Assembly (NCBI GenBank): GCA_002240395.1
Contig: CP016836.1
Location: 2,666,001-2,730,000, forward strand
Direction of reading: 5' to 3'
Length of the DNA stretch: 64,000 nt
Source of the DNA: Xanthomonas citri pv. mangiferaeindicae
GTDB lineage: Bacteria; Pseudomonadota; Gammaproteobacteria; Xanthomonadales; Xanthomonadaceae
Positions within the stretch are counted from its first letter, which is position 1, and the number at the start of each line of letters is the position of its first letter. The position numbers and the translations under genes were made by a program. The notes beneath the pieces are model-generated. The model searched no databases and was not told the origin of the DNA. It saw nothing but the letters and a program-made list of their open reading frames with translations. Positions 27,249 through 35,021 of this stretch are shown here, piece by piece.

Positions 27249-27387
27249 GATGTTGCTGCCCGCCGCTTCGGCGAGGTCGCGCATTCTAGCCCAGTCATCG
27301 GAGGTGCACAAGCGTCTCCAGGTTCAGATGCCTTGCGCCTGACGTGGGCCGCCGGCCGCGCGCAGGACGCCGCGCGGCCGGTATGGG

Positions 27388-30126
27388 TCAAAAGCGGTAG
27401 TTGACGCCCATCAGATAGGTGCGGCCGTAGTCGTAGAACTGGTTCGGGCGCTCCTGCAGGCCGTCGAAGGTCGAGCGGAAGGGCTCGTTCTCCAGGTTGT
27501 TGACCTGCAGCAGCAGCGACAGGCCCTCCAGGCGTCCGCTTTCGAACGCGTAGCCCAGCTGCAGGTCGGTCACGGTCTCGCCGGTGAACATCACCTTGGT
27601 GCGATCGCCGCCGGCGCCCTGGACCTCGCCGAGGAAGTCCGAGCGGCTGCGCTGCGACACACGGGCCGAGAAGCCGTAGCGCTCGTAGTACAGCGCGACG
27701 TTGGAGACGTACTTCGACAGGCCGGGCAGGGGCTCGGAGCTGTCGGGGCCGTTGGGCGCGATGTCGCTCTCGGTGTCGGAGTAGTTGCCCATGAAGCCGA
27801 AGCCTTCCAGCGGCGCCCACAGCAGGCCCAGCGGGAGCGATACGGCGAACTCCCAGCCCTTGATCGTGCCGCCCTCGCCGTTGACCGGCTGGCTGTACTC
27901 GCCGATCCACGACGGCGGCAGGTTGCCCGGCAGTTCGGGAGGCAACGGCAGCTGGCTGAAGTCGAACGCGGTCGTCTGACGGTAGATGTAGGTCTTGAGA
28001 TCCTTGTAGAAGTACGCCGCACTGACGTAGCCGCGCCCGATCGATTCGTTGCCGAAGTACTTCTCGTACGAGAGGTCGTAGGCATTGGCCAGCCACGGAT
28101 CGAGCTCGGGGTTGCCGCCGCTGCCGGTCCAGCGGTCGCGGCTGCGGTCGATGCTGTAGCTCCCGCCGGCGGTGAGTTCGTCCATGCGCGGGCGCGCCAT
28201 CTGGCGTGAGGCGCCGACGCGCACGAACTGCTCGGCCGGCAGGCCGAAGGACAGGTTCATGCTCGGCAGGTAGTGCACGTGGTCGGCGCCGCGCTCGCTG
28301 GGCGCTTCCAGCGCCGCGCCTTCGAACGTCGCCACGCCGGTCGAGCGCTGGCTGGCGTTGACCACCTGCACGCCGACGTTGCCCTTGAGCGGCACCGGGC
28401 CGAGATCGGTGTCGATGTCGGCTTGGACATAGAGCGTGGCGATCTCTTCGTGGATCTCCCAGTTCTTGTCGTTGATCGCCGCATCGTCCTTGCGCCACGG
28501 GCGATAGACGCCGGCGGCAAGCATCGCGCGCTCGTCGAGGTCGAGAATCGACGGAATGCCGGCGAAGCCGAAGGCGCTGTTGCGCACGTACTGTCCCGGG
28601 ATCGCGACGCTGAGATCGCCGGTGCAGGCGTCGGTGACGCACAGGGTGTACTCGGTCGAGGCGCGGCTCTTGCGGCGGTCGGTGATGTTGCCGCCGAAGC
28701 GCAGGGCGGACACGAAGCCGGCATCGAAGCGACGCTCGAGGTCGATCCGGAACGCACTGATCTGGTCGCGGACCTCGAAGTTCTTCAGGTAGCCGGCCTG
28801 GTCGCGCTCGCCGCCCCAGCGGTCGGGATCGCGCAGGACGAAGCCGCCCGGTGCGCCGAGGTCGTAGTCCAGGTCGATGTCGTACCAGCCCTCGGGATTG
28901 AACACGTAGCGGCCCGAGCTGGTGACGCCGGCTGGCGGCGTGGCGTAGACCTCGAACAGTTGCTCGGCGCGGCGCGCGCGCGAGTGGCTGACGTCGGTGG
29001 TCAGCGTCCAGTTCGCGTTGACCTCCAGCTCGGTGTTCCAGCCGAACGACAGCAGGCGGTCGTCCATCGTGTTGCTGTCGTTGCGCAGCACGATCGGTGC
29101 GATCTGCGACCAGGTCGAATCGATCGTGGTGCCGTTGGGGCTCAGCGTGGCGTCGTCGAGGGTTGCCCGGCCATAGGCCAGGCCGGTCTGCAGACCGTAC
29201 TTGTTCTCTTGCCGATCGAACTGCGAGTAGAACAGGTCGATGGTGGAGTGCAGGCGCTCGTTGGGCTGGAACTCGAGCACCGCCATGTAGCCGTCGCGCC
29301 GATTGCTGCCTTCGATCGCATAGGCCGCGGTGCCGCCGAGCACGGCGTTGCCCGCGTAGCCTGGGTACTCCTTGTTGAAGTTCCACGACTCGAACTGGTG
29401 GCCGAGGTTCGGGCTGTCGAGGCGCGCGTAACCGACGGCGATGCCGACGGTGTTGTCGGCGAACTGATCGATGTACGAGATGCTGGCGCGGCTGCCGTAT
29501 TCCTTATCGTCGCCGAGCTTGTTCATATCGCCGCGCACGTTCACCGCGATCGCGCGCTCGCCGAACGACAACGGGCGGACGGTTTTCATGTTGACCGTGC
29601 CCGACAGGCCCTGGCCGACCAGCTGCGCATTGGTGGTCTTGTGCACCACGACCTGGCTGATCAGTTCGGACGGGTACTGGTCGAACTCCACGCCGCGGTT
29701 GTTGCCGAAGCTCACCTGCTCGCGGCCGTTGAGCAACGCGGTGGAGAAATCGCCGGCGAAACCGCGGATGTTGAGCTCCTGCGGGCGGCCGCCGAAACGC
29801 TGCGCAGAGATGCCGGGCAGGCGCGACAGCGAGTCGGCGATGCTGGTGTCGGGCAGCTTGCCGATGTCCTCGGCCGAGATCGCCTCGACGATGGTGTCCT
29901 CGGCTTGCTTGGTATCCATCGACAGTTCGATGCCGCGGCGGATGCCGGTGACACGCACGCTGTCGAGCTGCACGGCGTCGCCGCCGGAGGCCGGCGTCTG
30001 CGTCGAGGCGGTTTCGATGTTGTTCGTGGACGTCGACGTGGTGGTCTGCGCGTGTGCGCCGGTTGCGAGCATCAGCAGCGCAGACGACAGCGCAACGCTG
30101 AGCAGGTTGCGATCGAGCTTCGACAT
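27388..30126 (-). CDS. TonB-dependent receptor linked to alpha-amylase (maltodextrin type)
   Basis: A 912-residue outer-membrane receptor. It has a signal peptide (LLMLATGAHAQ), a TonB-box-like LDSVRVTGIR near residue 55, then the plug (ISAEDIGKLPDTSIADSLSRLPGISAQRFGGRPQELNIRG). The barrel ends YLMGVNYRF with a terminal Phe. The plug wording DIGKLPDxSIADSLxRLPG is that of the Xanthomonas/Caulobacter carbohydrate receptors, including MalA for maltodextrins. The ATG at 30126 is chosen for its GGGAGGGG ribosome site and signal peptide; the frame is open far upstream only as an antisense artefact of the amylase gene. It is divergent from a secreted alpha-amylase, which supports starch-oligosaccharide uptake. 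Confidence 0.92.
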   Translation of the reverse strand: MSKLDRNLLSVALSSALLMLATGAHAQTTTSTSTNNIETASTQTPASGGDAVQLDSVRVTGIRRGIELSMDTKQAEDTIVEAISAEDIGKLPDTSIADSLSRLPGISAQRFGGRPQELNIRGFAGDFSTALLNGREQVSFGNNRGVEFDQYPSELISQVVVHKTTNAQLVGQGLSGTVNMKTVRPLSFGERAIAVNVRGDMNKLGDDKEYGSRASISYIDQFADNTVGIAVGYARLDSPNLGHQFESWNFNKEYPGYAGNAVLGGTAAYAIEGSNRRDGYMAVLEFQPNERLHSTIDLFYSQFDRQENKYGLQTGLAYGRATLDDATLSPNGTTIDSTWSQIAPIVLRNDSNTMDDRLLSFGWNTELEVNANWTLTTDVSHSRARRAEQLFEVYATPPAGVTSSGRYVFNPEGWYDIDLDYDLGAPGGFVLRDPDRWGGERDQAGYLKNFEVRDQISAFRIDLERRFDAGFVSALRFGGNITDRRKSRASTEYTLCVTDACTGDLSVAIPGQYVRNSAFGFAGIPSILDLDERAMLAAGVYRPWRKDDAAINDKNWEIHEEIATLYVQADIDTDLGPVPLKGNVGVQVVNASQRSTGVATFEGAALEAPSERGADHVHYLPSMNLSFGLPAEQFVRVGASRQMARPRMDELTAGGSYSIDRSRDRWTGSGGNPELDPWLANAYDLSYEKYFGNESIGRGYVSAAYFYKDLKTYIYRQTTAFDFSQLPLPPELPGNLPPSWIGEYSQPVNGEGGTIKGWEFAVSLPLGLLWAPLEGFGFMGNYSDTESDIAPNGPDSSEPLPGLSKYVSNVALYYERYGFSARVSQRSRSDFLGEVQGAGGDRTKVMFTGETVTDLQLGYAFESGRLEGLSLLLQVNNLENEPFRSTFDGLQERPNQFYDYGRTYLMGVNYRF

Positions 30127-30324
30127 CTCCCCTCCCAAGGGTGTCCAGCAGGCAGTGTTCGGGGCGAGCCGTCGGCATCGGAACGCGATGGATCGGACCG
30201 GCCCCGCGATTGGCGGCCATGGTAGTCCCGGGGTTCGGGCCCGGCGGCGCACTGCATACGTATTCATGGCGCAATGCGGTGGCGCTCGTCGACGATGGGG
30301 CATCGATGGCGCTGGGAGGCGGCG

Positions 30325-32942
30325 ATGGAAAACGATTACATGCAGCGGTGCACACGCGTGTGCGTGCGGGGCATCGCACTCGCGTGCCTGTCCTTGATTG
30401 CCGGTGCGGCGAGCGCGGGCGATCTGCACGTGCCGTCCCCCGACTGGCGCGATCAGATCGTCTACTTCCTGATGATCGACCGCTTCGACGATGGCGACTC
30501 GTCCAACAACGACCAGGGCACCGGCGAGTACGATCCGAACGATCCGGCGCGCTACAGCGGCGGCGACCTTGCGGGTGTGACGCGCCGGCTCGACTACGTG
30601 CAGGGACTGGGCGCGACGGCGGTGTGGATCACCCCACCGGTGGCGCACCAGTGGTGGAACGAGGCGACGCGTTACGGTGGCTATCACGGCTATTGGGCGG
30701 ACGACTTCTCGGCCATCGACCCGCATTTCGGCACGCGTGACGACTACCGCGCCCTGTCGCGCGGTCTGCACGGCCGCGGTATGTACTTGATTCAGGACAT
30801 CGTGGTGAACCACACCGCGAACTATTTCGGCTATCCCGACGGCTGGCGCGCGGACGATCCGGCAGCCGGATTCGTGCGCTTTGCTGACGCGCGCGGCCGC
30901 CAGGCGCCGGTGCAGCCGCCGTTCGACCGCAACGATGCGCGCGATCCGACCCAGCGCCGCGATGCGATCTACCACTGGACGCCCGACATCGTCGATTTCA
31001 CCGACCGCACGCAGGAGCTGACCTACCAGCTCGCGGGCCTCGACGATCTCAATACCGAGCATCCCGAAGTCCGGCGCGCGCTGCGGCGCAGCTATGGCGA
31101 TTGGATCCACGACATCGGCGTCGATGCGTTCCGTGTCGACACCGCGCTGCATGTGCCGGCGGATTTCTTCGACGATTTCCTGCACGCCGACGATCCTGAT
31201 GCGCCGGGCATCGCTGCGGCCGCACGCGCGACCGGCCGCGAGGACTTCCACGTCTTCGGCGAGGGCTTTGCGATCGACAAGCCGTTCGAGGACAGCCAGG
31301 CGCGCCGGCTCGAAGCCTATATGCGCACCGAGGCCGGCGGCGATCGCTTGCCCGGCATGATCAACTTCCCGCTCTACGGCAGTCTCGGCGACGTGTTCGC
31401 GCGCGGCGAGCCGACTGCGGTGCTCGGCCATCGCATCGCCAGCATGGTCGCGCTGCATCCGCGCCTGCACTGGATGCCGAGCTTCGTCGACAACCACGAC
31501 GTCGACCGGTTCCTGGCCGGCGCCGATACGCGCGCCTTGCGTCAGGCACTGCTGGCGATGATGACCCTGCCGGGCATTCCCACGCTGTACTACGGCACCG
31601 AGCAGGGCTTTTCGGGGCGCCGCACGGCGATGTTCGCCGGCGGTGTTGGCGCACAAGGCGACGCGTTCGACACCGCCGCACCGCTGTATCGCGAGATCGC
31701 GGCGATGTCGGCATTGCGGCTCGACGACCGGTTGTTTTCGCGGGGTGTGCCCGAGGTGTTGCGCGACAGTGGGGGCGGGCCCGGCGCGCTGGTGTGGGCC
31801 ACGCGCCACGAGGCGGCGCTTGCGCTGGTTGCGTTCAACACCGCCGATGCGCCGGTGCTGGTCGATGCGCTGGAGACAGGGCTGCCGGGCGGCACGCGGC
31901 TGGAGGGCGTGTTCGGACTCGATGGCGATCCTGCGCCGCTGACCGTCGCCGCCGATGGCCGGCTGACGCTGGTGCTGCCGCCGCGTGCAGGGCTGGTCTG
32001 GCGGCAGCGCGGCGGTGAGGCGCCGCCGGAGGCACCGCAGTCCGCGGCGCCGACGCTCGATGCGCTGCCGCCAGCCCCGTGGCGCGACGACGTGGTGCTG
32101 CACGGACGTGCGACGCCCGGCGACGTGTTGCAGGTCGTGATCGATGGCGATCTGCAGCGCGCCCCGCGCGTCGTGGCCGGTGCCGACGGTCGCTGGACGG
32201 CGACGCTGCGCACCGACAGTTGGATCGATCCGGCGCGCAGGCATCGCCTGGTGCTGTGGCGCGAGGCCGACCGGACTGCGTCGACAGCGCAGCCGTTCCA
32301 GGTCGAACGCCAGTGGCAAGCGGTGGCGCGCGTGGACGATCCGGCCGGCGACGATCACGGCCTGGACGGGCGCGTGGTCTATCCCACCGGCGGCCAGTGG
32401 CGGACGCAGCGGCAGGGCGACTTGCGCGGGCTGGACGTCGAGACCAGCGGCGGCGCGCTTCGCGTCAGTTTGCGCATGGCCAGCGTCACCCAGGGTTGGA
32501 ATCCGCCCAATGGCTTCGATCATGTCGCGCCGGTGGTGTTCATCGAGTTGCCGGAACGCGAAGGCGGCAGCGAGGTGATGCCGCAGCAGAACGCGCGCCT
32601 GCCGGACGGGATGCGCTGGCACTACCGCATCCGCGCCCACGGTTGGTCGAACGCGCTGTTCTCGGCGGAAGGCGCAGATGCCGACACCGAGGGCACGCCG
32701 CAGGCGCAGCCCGCGCGAATCGACGTCGATTCGGACGCGGCGACGATCCGCTTCACGTTGCCGGCCTCAACGCTGGGCGATCCGACGTCGCTCGCCGGCG
32801 CCCGCGTGCATGCGGTGACCTGGGACTACGACGACGGGTTCCGCCCCCTGCAGCCGCAGGCGAGCGGATCGGCGTTCGGGGCGGGGATGGCCGGCACGAC
32901 GCCCGCGTTCTCGATGCGGTGGGACCACTGCGGCTGCCGTGA
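30325..32942 (+). CDS. Secreted alpha-amylase family glycosyl hydrolase (GH13), frame slip near the 3' end
   Basis: A roughly 873-residue exported GH13 enzyme. After a signal peptide (IALACLSLIAGAASAG) the catalytic barrel shows all four conserved regions: DIVVNH, GVDAFRVDTALH (nucleophile Asp), FGEGF (acid/base Glu) and SFVDNHD. Residues from about 565 form beta domains, including a C-terminal glucodextranase-like module (ARVDDPAGDDHGLDG, FDHVAPVVFIELPER). The frame as given has no stop before 34233 and would fuse to the next gene. Adding one G at one of the G4 runs, 32878-32881 or 32883-32886, gives DGRHDARVLDAVGPLRLP and a stop at 32940-32942, a natural end. GGGAGG precedes the start. It is divergent from the matching TonB receptor. 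Confidence 0.85.
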
Positions 32943-32978
32943 GAGTGGGCGGCCATGGACAAGCCTTCCCTTCATCAG

Positions 32979-33006
32979 GAAAATGAGAATCGTTCCCGAT
33001 AATGAA
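32979..33006. promoter_or_regulatory. Fur-box-like operator upstream of the YncE-like gene
   Basis: GAAAATGAGAATCGTTCCC (32979-32997) matches 14 of 19 positions of the classical Fur consensus, and GATAATGA follows directly (32998-33005), giving overlapping hexamer repeats. It stands 125-150 bases before the YncE-like start, in an AT-richer island. This argues for a promoter here and against a genuine fusion with the amylase. Confidence 0.55.
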
Positions 33007-33129
33007 GGGTCGCGAGCCAGCGGGCTCGACGGCACCTGCGGTTCGGCCCAGCGCCGGCCCGTGCCTGCGGCGGCCATGTCGCCAGGCTCCGATGCGGGCA
33101 CTCCTCCCATCGTCCGCCCAGCCGAGTCC

Positions 33130-34233
33130 ATGCCCATGATCCCGTCCTCCCGCGCCCTGACCTTGCTGGCTGCTGCGACCGCACTCGCGCTCGGCCTGTC
33201 GTCGCCTGTGCATGCCCAGCAGGCACCGGCAATCGCAACGCCTGCGGCCACCGCGAACGCGTTGCCCGATGGCGTGCTGCGCCGCGACCTCGCGCGCGGG
33301 GTCTACGAAGCGCGCTACAGCCAAGCCGCGAGCGCGCTGTTCGTCGCGTCGTCGGAGGCCGCACCCGACACCAAGGGCGGGGTGATCTACCGGCTCGATC
33401 CGCTTACGCTGGAGACCCGCGGCCAGACCCACACCGACTTGCGCAACTTCGCCATCGCGACCGACGCCAAGGGCGAGACGCTGTACGTGACCAACAGCGT
33501 CGAGCGTGGGCTCACCGCAGTCGACGCGGTCAGCGGCGAGGTCAGAGGCCGGCTGCGCTTCGAGGACAAGGCCTCGGACGGCACCTTCTACGGTCCGCGG
33601 CAGGTGATTCTCGACGAGGCCAGCGGCACGCTGTATGTCGGCGGCGTCGGCGCGCCGGGGCTGATCTGGGTGGTGGATGCGGCCACGCTGACGCTGCGCG
33701 CGACGATCGGCGATGCCGGCAAGTGGGTGACCGGCCTGCTGCTCGATCCGGCAGCCAGCCGGCTGTACGCGGCCAACGGCGACGGCGAGGTGCTGGTGAT
33801 CGACACCGCGACCCATGCGATTCAGCACCGCTGGACGCCCGGCGATGGCAAGGAGTACCTGCTGCTCAACCTCGCCCACGATCCGGCCACGCACCGCCTG
33901 TTCGTGACCGACCACTCGAAGGGCGCGACCGTGCTGGTGTTCGACACGCGCACCGGCAAGGTCGAGCGCAGCCTGCCGGTCGGCGACTCGATGGGCATCG
34001 TGCTCCACCCCGAGCGCAAGGCGCTCTACGTGACCCATCGCGACCAGGGCACGGTCAGCGAGCTCGACGCCGACAGCTACGCCGTGCGCCGCACCTGGAC
34101 GCTGCCGCCCAATCCCAACAGCCTCGAGCTCGCGCCCGACGGCAAGGCGCTGTACGTGACGGTCAAGGCGCCCTTCAACAAGGACTACACCGCCAGCGCA
34201 CTGGAAAGCGTGGTCCGCATTCCCCTCGAGTAG
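33130..34233 (+). CDS. Exported YncE-like beta-propeller protein
   Basis: A 367-residue periplasmic protein with signal peptide (ALTLLAAATALALGLSSPVHAQ) and a seven-bladed YncE/YVTN-type propeller. Repeated strands include ALFVASSEA, TLYVTNSVERGLTAVDAVSGEVRG, TLYVGGVG, RLYAANGDGEVLVIDTATH, RLFVTDHSKGATVLVFDTRTGKVERS and ALYVTHRDQGTVSELDADS. In Escherichia coli YncE is iron-regulated and sits beside the TonB receptor gene yncD. Here a Fur-box-like site lies upstream and a siderophore-type receptor is 0.8 kb downstream on the other strand. The binding partner is unknown. The frame is continuous with the upstream amylase, but the signal peptide and operator mark a separate gene. Confidence 0.88.
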   Translation: MPMIPSSRALTLLAAATALALGLSSPVHAQQAPAIATPAATANALPDGVLRRDLARGVYEARYSQAASALFVASSEAAPDTKGGVIYRLDPLTLETRGQTHTDLRNFAIATDAKGETLYVTNSVERGLTAVDAVSGEVRGRLRFEDKASDGTFYGPRQVILDEASGTLYVGGVGAPGLIWVVDAATLTLRATIGDAGKWVTGLLLDPAASRLYAANGDGEVLVIDTATHAIQHRWTPGDGKEYLLLNLAHDPATHRLFVTDHSKGATVLVFDTRTGKVERSLPVGDSMGIVLHPERKALYVTHRDQGTVSELDADSYAVRRTWTLPPNPNSLELAPDGKALYVTVKAPFNKDYTASALESVVRIPLE

Positions 34234-34284
34234 GCCTGGAGCCGGACGCGCCAGTAGATGACGACCTCGTCCCCGTAGGCGCGT

Positions 34285-34803
34285 TCAGGCGTCCGCTCGC
34301 AAGCACGCGCAGACATGGTCGGCGATCAGCGTCTGCGCCGCCTCGGCCGATACCCAGGCGGTATCGAGGGTCAATGGCGCTTGCGGCCAAGGCTCGTACT
34401 CGTGGGCCACGACCGATGGCCAGTTCGGGACGATCAGTCCAGGCACGTCGCTGACTCTCGCCTCCACGCGCTGGCGATGCTGCGCCTTGTCCGAGCAGAC
34501 GATCTGCACGTTCAGCAGGCGGCATCGCGCCTGTGCGGCAGTGTCGGCCCAAGCTTGGCGGCTTTCCGATACCGGGTTGACGCAATCGGCGATGACGTGG
34601 TGTCCAGCGTTGAGGTTGTCCAGCGCCACGGTATTGGCCACCTGGTAGCCGCTGCTGCCGATGTCCTGCTCGAACGCAGCGCTGCCACGTAGCACTTGCT
34701 CGATGCTGTCGATGCGCAGATAGACGGCCTGGAGTCTGGCGGCCAGCGGCTTGGCGATGGTGGTCTTTCCGGTGCCGGGCAGGCCGCTGAAGACGATCAG
34801 CAT
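34285..34803 (-). CDS. P-loop kinase / AAA-family ATPase, adenylylsulfate-kinase-like
   Basis: A 172-residue nucleoside-kinase-like protein. It begins almost directly with Walker A, MLIVFSGLPGTGKTTIA, followed by a lid-region substrate segment LRIDSIEQVLRG, GYQVANTVALDNLNAGHHVIADCVNP (substrate site with DxxNP) and an arginine-bearing lid. Small proteins of this kind (chloramphenicol phosphotransferase/APS-kinase-like) phosphorylate small molecules, and the substrate here is unknown. The ATG at 34803 is the only start before the P-loop. It is a single gene, convergent with the YncE-like gene. Confidence 0.8.
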   Translation of the reverse strand: MLIVFSGLPGTGKTTIAKPLAARLQAVYLRIDSIEQVLRGSAAFEQDIGSSGYQVANTVALDNLNAGHHVIADCVNPVSESRQAWADTAAQARCRLLNVQIVCSDKAQHRQRVEARVSDVPGLIVPNWPSVVAHEYEPWPQAPLTLDTAWVSAEAAQTLIADHVCACLRADA

Positions 34804-34952
34804 GCGTCGATCCTCGATGCGTTCGGCTTGGGTGGATCAGCCTGGACTGGCGATTATCGTTCCGCTCGTATCGCGCGCGCGCGCCGTACCGGTCGGAGGC
34901 GAGATCGGCACAGATGGCAAAGCGTGCGGTGTTGTTCAGCGGCACCCTCCGA

Positions 34953-34984
34953 CGCAATGGGATCGGGCAAACGATCCCATTGCG
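34953..34984. repeat. Perfect 13-bp inverted repeat in the kinase/receptor gap
   Basis: CGCAATGGGATCG and its exact complement flank a six-base loop, 38 bases beyond the stop of the siderophore receptor. It may terminate that transcript, although no T run follows. The remaining bases of 34804-35021 show nothing I can name. Confidence 0.6.
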
Positions 34985-35021
34985 CGCGAGCGCACACCGA
35001 TGCAAGGCGGGGCGGGCCGCA

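Noticed and set aside
28273..30225. 650-codon open frame antisense to the amylase-linked receptor
   Set aside because: Shadow of the receptor; low-complexity Ala/Val/Gly/Asp composition and no recognisable motif.
30127..32640. Upstream extension of the minus-strand receptor frame through the whole amylase gene
   Set aside because: The extension is antisense to conserved GH13 motifs; the receptor signal peptide and ribosome site fix the start at 30126.
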